DNA of 64,000 nucleotides, taken from Craspedostauros australis. Lineage: Eukaryota > Bacillariophyta > Bacillariophyceae > Mastogloiales > Achnanthaceae. Shown here piece by piece: positions 20,843 through 30,325 of the stretch; within the stretch, counting starts at the first letter, position 1, and the number at the start of each line of letters is the position of its first letter. Position numbers and translations under genes: made by a program. The notes below the pieces were generated by a model that saw nothing but the letters and a program-made list of their open reading frames with translations, was not told the DNA's origin and did no database searches. The stretch covers positions 1,153,001-1,217,000 of the forward strand of contig JAMXDE010000009.1 in NCBI GenBank assembly GCA_026770025.1, given 5' to 3'.

Positions 20843-22258
20843 TTAGAGTACTCCAGAGTGTAGTGTTTGCTTGCGCACACACCCGAGTTCATCATTTATG
20901 TTCAAGGAATCGATGGATCTGGATTTGGCCAACGCGTCGAGCTCGTCGATGAAGATGATGGCGGTGGCTGGCTTCGTGGAGACTGGTGCCATCCACGACA
21001 AGAGGGAATGCCACACCCCGAAACGGTTGCGGTACGCGTCGTTGCGGGCCTTGCGGAAGACGGCACGCACACGCGCGCTGCCGCGACCCACGTACATTTC
21101 ACAAAAATCGCTGCCGCTGCAGACGAGGAAGGCATCGCAGTTGGCCTCCCCGGCCACCGCCTTGGCGAGCAGGGTCTTGCCCGTGCCGGGCGGTCCGTGC
21201 AACAGCACACCACGCGGTGGTGTGGCGCCGAGCTGCTGGTAGTGCCGCGGATTCTCGAGGTAGGACACGATCTCGTACAGCTCCGGGATGACGTTGGGCA
21301 AGCCCGCAACATCGCGGAAGGTGGTCTGCTGACGGCGATGCGGCGTGACGTTGGACAGTATGTCTTCTCCGCCATGCATGTTCTTGAGCATGCGGTAGGC
21401 GAAGGCGAGGTACACGAAGGGCAGCGCGACGAGCAGAGCGGCGGATGCTTTGGACGACAGCGACTGCGGCAGGGCCGCGATGTCGGGACACCCGCCACGC
21501 GACAAGGCATCCATGAGATCCGCCTGGATGGACGGGCTGTTGGGCGGCAGGGTGGATCGCTTCCACTTGCCGTGCAGCTGAAAGATGATCGTCGTGGAAT
21601 CCACGAGGGCCCGCTTGACGACCCCGACCAACGCCGCATCGCGCAACCACGAGATGGGCACCTCCTTGGCACCAGCGTAGTCGGGTCGCCGCAGCGCCGC
21701 CAGAATGACGGGAATGAGGAGCCGCATGCGTTGTCGCAACGGTCGTCTCAAGCTGTAGATGGAACCCACGCCGATGGCCAGCAATCCAGCGTATAGGAAC
21801 GATCGTCTGCGCCGCGATGGTCGCTGGCTGTCATCATACTCGTAATCCTCGGCGCGAGTGAGATGATCGAAGCTGCTGCTGTCTTGATCGGATCGATTGA
21901 CGGAAGCCGTGCCCCTGTGATGGTGGCTATGGTGGTTATGATGATGATGATGGTCGGAGCTGACTCCCAGGACGCACTGCAGCGCCACAATCACCTGGTG
22001 CCTCCAATCCGATCTGCGACGTTTCGCCGATCTTTGTGCCGATTCCGTCTTTGGATCCAGAAGAAGATCGAACGGCTTGAGGAGGTCATCGCCGACTTCG
22101 GATCCTTCCGTCTGAGTGATGGAGTCATTCGTTGCGACCATGGTGTGATGTCTGTCTCTGCCTGCGTCTCTGTCTGCGCCTATCTCTGTTTCTGTAGCTG
22201 TGGCTACATCCGTCACTGTCTCCGTATCCGTGGTGTCCAATTTGCTGTATTTTCTCAT
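20843..22258 (-). CDS. FtsH-like AAA ATPase, truncated after Walker B
   Basis: Single exon, 471 residues, ATG at 22258. Residues 1-150 are disordered with a His-rich run. There are two membrane helices, as in FtsH (SFLYAGLLAIGVGSIYSL at about 155-172 and ALLVALPFVYLAFAY at about 275-290). The AAA module follows: FRDVAGLPNVIPELYEIVSYLENP, GVLLHGPPGTGKTLLAKAVAGEA (Walker A), SGSDFCEMYVGRGSARVR, an unusual insert of ~20 residues (RFGVWHSLLSWMAPVSTKP) and Walker B IIFIDELDAL. The frame then ends after ~30 unrelated residues. The second region of homology (arginine fingers), the lid and the M41 Zn-protease domain are absent, and the next 400 bases belong to another gene on the opposite strand. It is a degenerate relic or a truncated regulatory protein. 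Two helices and the AAA type suggest an organellar membrane. Confidence 0.75.
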   Translation of the reverse strand: MRKYSKLDTTDTETVTDVATATETEIGADRDAGRDRHHTMVATNDSITQTEGSEVGDDLLKPFDLLLDPKTESAQRSAKRRRSDWRHQVIVALQCVLGVSSDHHHHHNHHSHHHRGTASVNRSDQDSSSFDHLTRAEDYEYDDSQRPSRRRRSFLYAGLLAIGVGSIYSLRRPLRQRMRLLIPVILAALRRPDYAGAKEVPISWLRDAALVGVVKRALVDSTTIIFQLHGKWKRSTLPPNSPSIQADLMDALSRGGCPDIAALPQSLSSKASAALLVALPFVYLAFAYRMLKNMHGGEDILSNVTPHRRQQTTFRDVAGLPNVIPELYEIVSYLENPRHYQQLGATPPRGVLLHGPPGTGKTLLAKAVAGEANCDAFLVCSGSDFCEMYVGRGSARVRAVFRKARNDAYRNRFGVWHSLLSWMAPVSTKPATAIIFIDELDALAKSRSIDSLNINDELGCVRKQTLHSGVL

Positions 22259-22793
22259 CTTCGATTTCGTGCTTGTCTGTGTGCTTGCTGAGTGAACGAA
22301 TGAACGAACTAATGAATGACCTCGGATGTGCCTTGCAGGCTGATGTCCTGTTCGGGGGTTGATGGGCCTGAAGAGATGTCCAGAAATAAGCGTGGCCAGG
22401 TATCGGCAAAGTTAGTTGGTGTGTTGATTCCCTCCAACACAGCGGCATGCCCCAGTCGCCATGGTGCCTCGTATCCAGGACCACCGCCCATCTCTCGCAT
22501 CGAAACCAGCTGCATGGGATCCCTGCATCATCTTGGATCGGAAGGTGGTGCTTGGAGGCAGCGCCGCCATCATTCAAGCTGCCGTTGGGTTGATCCTTCG
22601 GCGTCTGCGCAAGGATGCGGCTTGCCGTTGTTGTCGATGTTGTCGATGAGGCAGCGTCATCGTCGCTTTGTCGGCTGTCATCACTGAAAGCTGGACAAAC
22701 GACACAGATTCGGTTTTTGTGTTCGTAGTTTGATCCCCGAAGATAGATGATTTCGCAGAAACAGTCTAAAGTATCTTGTGTAGATGTATGCTC

Positions 22794-22829
22794 TCACATG
22801 CAGTCAAACGAGTCGAGATCGAAAATGGC
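22794..22829 (+). repeat. 36-nt leader repeat, copy 2
   Basis: Second copy of the leader at 19337-19372, 3.4 kb away in the same orientation, with three substitutions in 36 positions. The ATG lies at 22825-22827. The copies flank the DUF6824-like/FtsH-like pair. Confidence 0.8.
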
Positions 22830-23016
22830 GCACCGCAGAACACAAAAGAGAACAAAACCGAAGAACACAGCGTTTCGCCTTCTCTCTCTTGTTTTGTTTG
22901 TGCTACAGCTGTTTCCCCTGGTGCTGCCTTTTGGTGGTGCTGGTGGAGCATGGCAACACACAAACGAGAGCACATCAACATCCACAAAGGGCATCACAAC
23001 CATACCATCACCATAG
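22825..23016 (+). CDS. Possible secreted or membrane microprotein 2 (63 aa)
   Basis: Short frame directly behind leader copy 2. It has a strongly basic start (AHRRTQKRTKPK), then a hydrophobic core (residues ~18-36, RLLSLVLFVLQLFPLVLPF) and a Ser/Thr-rich tail of about 25 residues. This could be a signal peptide with a long basic n-region or a single membrane helix. No family is recognised and identity with microprotein 1 is low in the tail. The evidence is the shared leader and the matched position of the hydrophobic core. Confidence 0.38.
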   Translation: MAHRRTQKRTKPKNTAFRLLSLVLFVLQLFPLVLPFGGAGGAWQHTNESTSTSTKGITTIPSP

Positions 23017-23224
23017 CAACAACCGTCAATTGCCAATTGCCAATTGCCAATCGCATCGTTGGACAATCAGCATCAGACACTAAGCATCGGCAACGGCAAC
23101 GATCGAAGGCGTCATTACATCCGACCTTCCCCGTATCTGATCATTGAGACAAAGAGGATCGAGATTGCATCCGAATCCATTCCAAGAGACCCAACCTGAG
23201 CACTACTATACGTACAGCACCACC

Positions 23225-24475
23225 ATGTCACACCGTCTCATCGCATCGAGTAGAGCGGCATTGCGCCATCGTTGGAATGGCCATGCATCGCTTTCTGTGG
23301 CATCTGCTCGGCTTCAGAGCCTCGGTGGCACAACCGAGATATCACCGTTTGCCAAGCATTGGATTCACTCGTCGTCTCTTCAACTGGAAAAGCACAAGAT
23401 CCAAGTCCCGACCATGGGAGATGCCATCACCGAGGTATGTAGGCACATGTGCAGTGCATTCTGACTTGATTTTGTATTGGATGCCTGCTATGAATGTTGT
23501 GGAAGCTGCATTGCGGTGGATTGGATTGCGTGCTGCTGCTGTGAGTCGTATTGAGTGATTGCATCAACAACCACGGAGACCATCAAGTCTGTTGCATTCG
23601 CTCGCTCTTTCTCACTGTATCCTGCTGTTGCCGAATGTTGCTACTCTTTTCCAAACGCACAGGGAACAATCGTGGAATGGGTGGCGGAAGTGGGCCAGGC
23701 GGTACAGCCGGATGATGTGGTAGTGCTGGTGGAGACAGACAAGGTGACGATCGACATCAAGGCAGACTACGAGGGTGTCATTACAGCGCACTTCGGTGCT
23801 GTGTAAGTTGTGTTTTGCTGCGATGTAGCCTTGCATGGCAGGTCTGCGTCTCGTGGCAGACCGCAGTACTCTACTCCACTCTATGAGTGCGGCAAAGCAG
23901 ACTGTCCAACTGCGTATGTGATTGCATGGTTAGAGTCACGTGACTGTTCTATAACCCCATCCGCACCCTCAACCTTTTTGCTCGTGTTCTGTGTCTCTTG
24001 TGGACTTCGTGTCACTCACTGGCCCACACCATTGCGCACTTCCGACAACCCAACTAATGAACGCAGGGATGACAACATCGAAGTTGGTGCCGATCTGTAC
24101 GAAATCGACAGCGAGGCAACGGCAACCGTGGTGGCAGGCGAGTCACCCAGCGCGGAAATAAATGCAGGAGATGCCAGCGGCGAATCTGAGGCCGTCGTGG
24201 CTGCTTCCGAAACCAAAACGGAGTCGTCGAAAAGCTCACACCGCGTACCATCCATCAAGTTCCTTGGCAAGGAAGGATGGGCCAAACGATTGTCGCCATC
24301 CACCGCGGCGGATGCTTCGTCATCTGATGGGCAACCGCCAGTCATTTACGGTGACATCCCACCAAACTTCGGTCGTCCCGTGTTCACAGAAGAAGAGATG
24401 GATGCATTGGTGCAAGGTGGTGCCAATCTCGCACCCGAAGTCCGGGAGCATTCGGGAGGTGCCTTGTTTGGATGA
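23225..24475 (+). CDS. Lipoyl-domain protein with KGD4/MRPS36-like C-terminus, three exons
   Basis: Exons 23225-23434, 23663-23802 and 24067-24475. Introns are GTATGT...CACAG (phase 0) and GTAAGT...CGCAG (phase 2); the product is 252 residues. The N-terminus is basic and Ser/Arg-rich, fitting a mitochondrial presequence. Residues ~58-130 are a lipoyl domain of the 2-oxoglutarate dehydrogenase E2 type: VPTMGDAITEGTI, then VETDKVTIDI with the lipoyl Lys at about residue 97. No E3-binding or acyltransferase domain follows. After an acidic linker, the C-terminus has PSIKFLGKE and PPNFGRPVFTEEEMDALVQGG, which match the P-x-I-+-F and (R/Y)xxxxxxEEMExIxxGG signatures of KGD4/MRPS36, the adaptor (E4) that links E3 to the eukaryotic OGDH core. 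A mitochondrial OGDH structural subunit is inferred. Confidence 0.8.
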
Positions 24476-25034
24476 ACGGACTGGAAAGAACGCATTCGAC
24501 TGAGCAGACGCATCGAGATACTTGCTGAGAGCATCTGAAGGAACCGTGAGCAATTGCTATCACTTTGTGTGTCGTTGCTGTTGTTGTGTTTGGGAACCGT
24601 GGAAGCATCTGCCTCTTCCAGCCAAACCAAGTCAAGATAATTTACGAGCTTGGTCAACACAACATGATCAACTCCACTTCACTCGATTATACTCGATTTG
24701 CTTGAGTAGACAATGCTCAATTCCAGCAAGGCACAGCAAGCAATCTTCTCTGCCCTACTCTACGTGATGGCTCTGCTCTCTTGGACGTATGTAGTCGTAC
24801 ACCTCTCCACTCGCACGTGTACCGCTTCGATCGTCGTCATCGCAGGAAGATGATACCAATTTGGAAGTACTACACCGACGTTGGATACTCTGTCTCGGTT
24901 ATCTTGAGAGATCCCATCAACGACCATGGCGCCGAACACACAAAGCGTTCGTTCCTCCATCTCCATCACTCCACTTCTTGCAGAATCTTCCATTACAATC
25001 GTATCCACCAGCACACCAACGCAATCAGAGCACC
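24476..25034. other. Intergenic region
   Basis: Separates two plus-strand genes. It is AT-richer, with several TACTC/GAGTA motifs (for example near 24690-24715), and shows no gene. It should contain the upstream 3' UTR and the promoter of the gene at 25035. Confidence 0.5.
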
Positions 25035-25853
25035 ATGGCGGACCTTTCCAATTACAAAGTCGGCGTCGTGCTAAGTGTGGAGGAGAGCACGTCGAAAAAG
25101 GGAGGCAAAGCGTTGCGAACTTGCAAGGTGCAGGTTTCCGAAGACGGTGATGCGGAGCCTCTGCTGATCGTCACGTCCGCACCGAATGTGAGAGATGGAT
25201 CGAGGTAAGTCAACGACTTCAGATGGCGGTGATGTGGAAAGGGAATGTTGCATGCTGCCACTCTGGTGCGAAGTGATTCGCCTTCGCGTCGTTTTAAAAC
25301 ACGCCACCATGAGAGAAAAGAAGCTTGGCCAGAGTGTTGCGGATTTGGGCGGATGGTACCACTGCCTGCAAATGTGTTGATTGATCCTCACAGCCATTTG
25401 CCTTTGCTTGTGCATCAACTTGTGCATCAACTTGGATTGAAACTCGCTTCCACATCTGCACCACCCAAATCAACAAACGCCCGCAACAGAGTCTGCGTGG
25501 CACCCGTCGGATCCACGGTGGTCAATGATGAAGGCGACGAGATCACGATCCAAAAAACATCCGTCGGCGGACAAATGTCGGAGGGCATGCTGTGCGATTC
25601 CAAGATGCTGGGTTGGACAGGTGGTGCCGCAGGCATCGCCGTGCAGATGCCCGAGCATCTCCCTATCGGATCTACTCCACCGGCCAGCAAACCGCGACCG
25701 CAGGACAGCAACGCATCGGAGGAGGTGGCGGCAGCAGCAGGTCCGGGATTGTTTGAAAAGAAATTGACGAAAGAGGAAAAGAAGAAACTGGCAGCAGAAC
25801 GCAAGGCAGCGCGGAAAGCAAAGAAGGAGGCTGCGGCGGCCGCAAAAGAATGA
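25035..25853 (+). CDS. tRNA-binding-domain (OB-fold, EMAPII/Arc1-type) protein, spliced
   Basis: Exons 25035-25204 and 25490-25853 with a 285-nt intron (GTAAGT...AACAG, phase 2); 177 residues. ATG 25035 has a strong context (CACCATGG). The fold is that of the tRNA-binding OB domain of EMAPII, Arc1p, TyrRS C-terminus and CsaA: strand KVGVVLSVEES, LRTCKVQV, LLIVTSAPNVRDGSRVCVAPVG, then the loop SEGMLCDSKMLGW (usually SxGM(L/V)LxAS). It is followed by a Pro-rich linker and a strongly basic/Ala Lys tail (TKEEKKKLAAERKAARKAKK), which may add nonspecific RNA binding. It lacks a synthetase domain, so it could act as a free tRNA-binding cofactor of an aminoacyl-tRNA synthetase. Likely cytosolic. Confidence 0.75.
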
Positions 25854-26417
25854 TGGAGATGGGCCTTGCGTTATACGTTGTACGTTGTACGTTGTGTGGC
25901 GGGAGTGTGCTGTGGGATGATAAGGTATTATGCATACGAGTAGGGATGGAACCGAGCACACGCACAGGGTCATGTCCAACATGGGACGCACCAATCATGG
26001 ATGTGCCAGACTTCGGCAACACACACCAAGAGAATCATCGGCGGGCAGCTCTTCACGATTGTCCATCACCGATTCTTCGAGGCAAGCGAAGAAGCGAACA
26101 TGTCGAGGGTTGCTTCTTCCACAGAGTAACAGGTATGCACAAGTAGATAACATAGAATACCTCTCATTCCCGGAACATGCAAGGGATCTTCTCTCAATCT
26201 CACTTGAATTCAACTTCGTTCCTCCATACAATTTGTTCTACTCCACGTGTATGACCTATACGGTGTGTTGCTTCAAACCATTCGAGTATTTTCATTGTTT
26301 TTTATCATTTCATATTCCTATTCCTGTTGCGTTTTCATTTCGTTTCGTCTTGCGCATTCATCGATCCATCGTTCCTTCTCTCGCGTTCTCTCACTGAGTG
26401 CTGCCGATCCCACCGCT
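25854..26417. other. Convergent intergenic spacer
   Basis: Lies between two 3' ends. It contains a three-copy heptamer repeat (ACGTTGT) at 25875-25895. No gene is seen. Confidence 0.55.
25875..25895. repeat. (ACGTTGT)3 heptamer repeat
   Basis: Three perfect heptamers just downstream of the tRNA-binding-protein gene, probably in its 3' UTR. A minor marker sequence. Confidence 0.8.
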
Positions 26418-29400
26418 TCATCCGTTCAATTCATCCATCGACAGCTCGTCGCTGTTGTTGCGTCCCATCTCGCCCATCTCCAGCACGCGTTTGCCAGACT
26501 TGGCCCACGATTCTTCCACATCCGCAGCGCCAAACTCCATCGAGCCGTCGGCAGAGTAGTCGTCGCTGAAGGTGTTGTCGAAGCCCTGTCCACCATAACG
26601 TGCGGCGACGGCGCGGTACTCTCCGCGTTGATCACCTTGATTTGCCTGCGCGCGGCGTCGGATGCAGTACAGGAGGCAGATGACTGGCAGGATGGCGAGG
26701 ATGCCGATGACAGCGAGGGGGTACTCTTCGTAGGTGCAGACGATGACGTTATCGTCACATTCGGTGCTCGCCGTCGGAGCCTTCGTGATGGCGGCGGCTT
26801 CGTGGCTTGCTGGTGGAGCAGTCTTCTTCGATACAACCACGGGCATGGGTGAGGTTGTGGGCGCCGCCACCGGATTTCCCGCACTGTTCGTATCGCTTGC
26901 GCACAGGTCCTCGGCCGTGTCATCCGGTCCAAGGAGGTGACATCCACCGATGGTCGGACAATCGATGCTGCAGCTTTTCTCTCGCGTGGACCATTCGCAG
27001 CCGGTCATTTGCAGACATCCGACGCATTCGGTGGCATTGTCGCAGTCTGGCATTGGCGTAGGAGCAGGGGTCGGGCCAAGTTCAGGGCAGTCCTCTACCT
27101 TGTTGGACAACGAGTCCAAGCACTTGGTGTCATCGGATTTGCAAGTGATGCCGCAAGTTTCTGTTTCCGTGTTCCAAACACATGCTTCGGTCAGGCAGCG
27201 TCCGCATGTTGGGGAAGCGTCGCAGGTGATGGAATTTGTACCAGGAGCGGACGTTGGCAAGTCAAGCTTGTCCTCCAGCTCATCCTTCTCGGACACGGCT
27301 GCTGTAAAGCATATGTCTTGTGCTGTCATCATGTCATCAGTGAGGCCGTGATTCTCAGCTTGTTGGCGGAGGTAATCTGGCTGGAAGGCGTAGTAGTTGA
27401 AGCTCCAGCAATCCTTCTCCGACGTGGTGCAGTGTCTGGAGCAGCTATCGGTCAGCATATGGAAGACGCAGCCAAGCTCGATGCAGGACTCACAGCTGTG
27501 CATCTCGGTATCCGTGGCGTTGACCTTAGCCTCGCAAGCTGCCTCGTCGGCTGGTGGGAACACGACGGAGGAAGCCTTCAAATAGTCGTTGCCGGGATCG
27601 GGATGTACCTGTTCATCAGGGGTTCCCACGATGGAGCAGATGGAGCCGATGTGTTGCACCTCGACATTGCCCGCGGGCGTGCGTTGGAAGCAGGCGCTTG
27701 CTTGGAACATGGTGCAATTGGATTGGCATTGGTTGTCGGCATTCCAAACGCATGCAGGCTCTCGGATGCAGTCGCCACATGAGCCTGAAAGTTGGGAGCA
27801 AGTGTCTTCGGTCGATGTTGGTCCGGTAGCGACCACTATCGTTGTCGTCGTCGTCGCCGCTGCTTCTGTCGTGGCATCAGTGGTTGTGCCATCTACAGCA
27901 TCGGTGGTGGCGGAAGTCGTCTCCGTCACGCCACTATCGGTCGCGTCAATGGAGTTCGTTGTGGTCACAGTTTCTCCTGCCACTGCCGTGGTGGCAGCCG
28001 TGGTGACGGCTTGACTGCCATCGCCAAGACTGGAAGCATCTTGGCAGATGTCGCTGACTTCTGGAAGGCTATCATCCTTTTCCAACAGGTAGTAGTTGAA
28101 GGCGAAACAGGCCGCGTCGTGCTCGACGCAAAGACTCTGGCACAGCTTGGTGCCGTCGGATTCGAGCGGCCTCCACACGCAACCCGCCGACACGCACTGG
28201 GCACAGTCCGTCTGAAGGGACTGTTCGCGACAGGTGTGGAAGTCCGTCTTGGTCTTTTGTCCTTCGATCGTCGGCGCCACTTCAGTGTAATGGTCGACGG
28301 CATTGGGGTCCGACTCATCGGGTGGAGGTTGCTCGTATGCGTCGTCCCCGACCATACAAACACGCTGCACGACGTCGTCGATGCTCTGGACGTCGGCGAG
28401 GGTGAAGCATGCGGATGGGTTCTGCATGGAGCAGGTTTCGCTGCATGTCTGATCGGCGTTCCACACGCAATCCTGCAAAGTGTAGGTGACATCGGCCAGA
28501 CATTGCACGCAAGACTTGGCCTTGGAGCAAGTGTTGGAGGCTGGGGTGGGCGTGTGCTGCTCAGTTTCGTGGTCCGGTGGTGGTTCGACCGTGGTCGTGG
28601 TAGTTGCAATGTAAGTTTGCGTGATTCCTCCTGGTGTGTACGCGGCCGTTGGATTACCGCTGGGATATGGAGTCGTCGGGGCTTGAGTCTGGGTCGGACT
28701 TGGCGTGCCGGCGTCGGGAATGTCTCCAGTCGGACTGCCTGAACCTGAAGCTGCCTCCTGAGACGCGCCGGTTGCGATTGATGGCGTTTGAGTTGGGCCG
28801 GGCGTAGGAATCGTGTCAATCTCAGCGCCGCCAGCACCCGCACTGGCACCAGCAACAACAGCCTCGGTGGCTTCTACGGTAGGCGTGGCAGTGGGTGATG
28901 CGGATGCGATGGTTGTCGTTGTTGTTGCTGTCGTGGTGGTGACCTCGCTTCCGTCGGCAACTGTGGGTTCAGCCGTAACTGTGGGAGAGGCGGTATCACC
29001 AGCATCAGCACCGCCATTGTCGACACTGGTGGGCTGGGTGGAGCCTTCTGCAGAGTCAGCAACAGCTGGACTTGGAGCGGGGCTGTCCTCGCTACCGCCC
29101 GCCGCCGGAGCCTTCGTGTAGGAGATGGCATTCTCTTCGTAATCTTCCGGAGGACCCCAAGTGTCGGGATTTCCTCCCAGCGTGCCACCGCTGGATCCAG
29201 CAGAAGCAGCTGTGGTGGTGGTCACAGCAGCCGCTGCGGTGGGTGCAGGGGTTGGAGTTGCGGTTGTTTCAGCCGCAGACACAGTGGCAACGCCGCTTGC
29301 ATCGGTCGTCTCAACCGTTGTTGCTCCTGCTTCTTCAGTCGCACCATCAACAACAACAGTGGTGGACGTTGTAACTGCAGCAGAGACAGATTCGACGCCG

Positions 29401-29570
29401 CTGGCTTCCGTCGCTTCCGTGGTGGTTGCGGCTGTCGCAGCGGCTGTGGCCACGGTGGTGGTTGTCGCGTCTGCTTCTAACTTGCGCACATCGCGGTTGC
29501 GTTGACGCAGGGCTCCGTTGTTGCCGTTGCTGTTCGCTGTCATCTTTGGCATCTGCTGGGATTCCATCAT
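26418..29570 (-). CDS. Large membrane protein with six PSI-like cysteine modules and a mucin-like stalk
   Basis: 1050 residues from the ATG at 29570; the frame is open upstream only to a GTG. Residues ~30-380 are Thr/Ala/Ser/Pro-rich with imperfect repeats (ASGVESVSAAVTT, ASGVATVSAAETT), suited to heavy O-glycosylation. Six cysteine modules of the C-x(4-6)-C-x2-C-x(6-8)-C-x-W...C...C type follow (e.g. SCGDCIREPACVWNADNQC), as in plexin-semaphorin-integrin (PSI) domains. Modules alternate: short ones end ACF, long ones end FNYY. One membrane helix near the C-terminus (YPLAVIGILAILPVICLLYC) is followed by RRR and a ~75-residue acidic tail, so it is type I. No signal peptide is visible, so an upstream exon may be missing. 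It could be a cell-surface or wall-associated adhesion/receptor protein; the ligand is unknown. Confidence 0.75.
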   Translation of the reverse strand: MMESQQMPKMTANSNGNNGALRQRNRDVRKLEADATTTTVATAAATAATTTEATEASGVESVSAAVTTSTTVVVDGATEEAGATTVETTDASGVATVSAAETTATPTPAPTAAAAVTTTTAASAGSSGGTLGGNPDTWGPPEDYEENAISYTKAPAAGGSEDSPAPSPAVADSAEGSTQPTSVDNGGADAGDTASPTVTAEPTVADGSEVTTTTATTTTTIASASPTATPTVEATEAVVAGASAGAGGAEIDTIPTPGPTQTPSIATGASQEAASGSGSPTGDIPDAGTPSPTQTQAPTTPYPSGNPTAAYTPGGITQTYIATTTTTVEPPPDHETEQHTPTPASNTCSKAKSCVQCLADVTYTLQDCVWNADQTCSETCSMQNPSACFTLADVQSIDDVVQRVCMVGDDAYEQPPPDESDPNAVDHYTEVAPTIEGQKTKTDFHTCREQSLQTDCAQCVSAGCVWRPLESDGTKLCQSLCVEHDAACFAFNYYLLEKDDSLPEVSDICQDASSLGDGSQAVTTAATTAVAGETVTTTNSIDATDSGVTETTSATTDAVDGTTTDATTEAAATTTTTIVVATGPTSTEDTCSQLSGSCGDCIREPACVWNADNQCQSNCTMFQASACFQRTPAGNVEVQHIGSICSIVGTPDEQVHPDPGNDYLKASSVVFPPADEAACEAKVNATDTEMHSCESCIELGCVFHMLTDSCSRHCTTSEKDCWSFNYYAFQPDYLRQQAENHGLTDDMMTAQDICFTAAVSEKDELEDKLDLPTSAPGTNSITCDASPTCGRCLTEACVWNTETETCGITCKSDDTKCLDSLSNKVEDCPELGPTPAPTPMPDCDNATECVGCLQMTGCEWSTREKSCSIDCPTIGGCHLLGPDDTAEDLCASDTNSAGNPVAAPTTSPMPVVVSKKTAPPASHEAAAITKAPTASTECDDNVIVCTYEEYPLAVIGILAILPVICLLYCIRRRAQANQGDQRGEYRAVAARYGGQGFDNTFSDDYSADGSMEFGAADVEESWAKSGKRVLEMGEMGRNNSDELSMDELNG

Positions 29571-30325
29571 GCTGGTTGCTTGTGCTGATGCTCGTTGTCT
29601 TCCTTCGGATGGATGATGACAAAGAGATGAGATTCGCAGAGATCTTTTCGAGTCCCACGAAAAAGAGAGGTGCTGTTTCTTGCTTGCTGCTTTCCAATTG
29701 ATCCGGATGCGGCACCAATGACTGCGGGCAGTTGCTGTGGCAGCGTGTTTGTGTGAGCGTGCGCGATGAGGATCTGTCTTGGAGTATGAGTGTGTTCGCC
29801 ACAGCGTTGCTTTCTCACAAACTCTGTCTTGCAAACTGTGCAGCAAAGGGGCAAGATGCGGATTTGTGGAATGATGAAAGATCAAACGGCGAAGAGCACC
29901 GACCGCAACCACCCACAACACAAAAGCGGCTGCCGATTGGTGATCCTCGATCTTTTGGGAGGCGTGGTCGGCAGCGTGGGTGCGTCATGAATCCCACCAT
30001 GCGTTGCGTTGCGCGGTGGCGGACATTTCTTCTCCTTCCGACACCACCATGGTTTCCGTTGATCATGTTCGGCGCGTGGTCATCCTCGACTCCCTTGATC
30101 AAGAGGTCTAGGGAAGCTGGCAATTAGAAACGCGAATAGCTCGAGCAATAGAGAAAGGTATCTTGGTTCGCGTTCGGGAATGGACAAGAAGGATGCCAAA
30201 GCGTTTCTGCGCGCCTCGACCCAAAACAAGAAAACGACAACACACACCCAAGATCGTGATGTTCCACGCCTCGTCCCGTCTTTCTCTCCCTGTCATGCCA
30301 CAATGTTCAATCACCGACGACAAGC
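29571..30325. other. Divergent intergenic region
   Basis: Separates the PSI-like gene (minus) and the first glycosyltransferase-like gene (plus) and so contains both promoters. No further gene is supported. A first exon encoding a signal peptide for the PSI-like protein would lie here, but I could not identify it. Confidence 0.5.

Larger units (their letters stand above)
22259..23224. other. Intergenic region containing the second leader repeat
   Basis: Divergent spacer between the FtsH-like gene (minus) and the lipoyl-protein gene (plus). It contains the second 36-nt leader and micro-ORF (22794-23016). No other gene is supported. Confidence 0.5.

Noticed and set aside
23555..23662. Coding extension of the lipoyl domain upstream of its second exon
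   Set aside because: The frame is open, but the clear acceptor CACAG at 23658-23662 joins ITE to GTIVEW exactly as in the lipoyl family.
26937..28742. Long plus-strand frames (up to ~316 codons) antisense to the PSI-like gene
   Set aside because: They mirror the Cys/Ser/Thr-rich gene on the minus strand; the minus-strand product has ordered cysteine modules and a membrane helix, the antisense ones do not.
29571..29921. Upstream extension of the PSI-like reading frame
   Set aside because: It begins only at GTG and lacks a signal peptide; composition changes at the ATG at 29570, so it is treated as non-coding.
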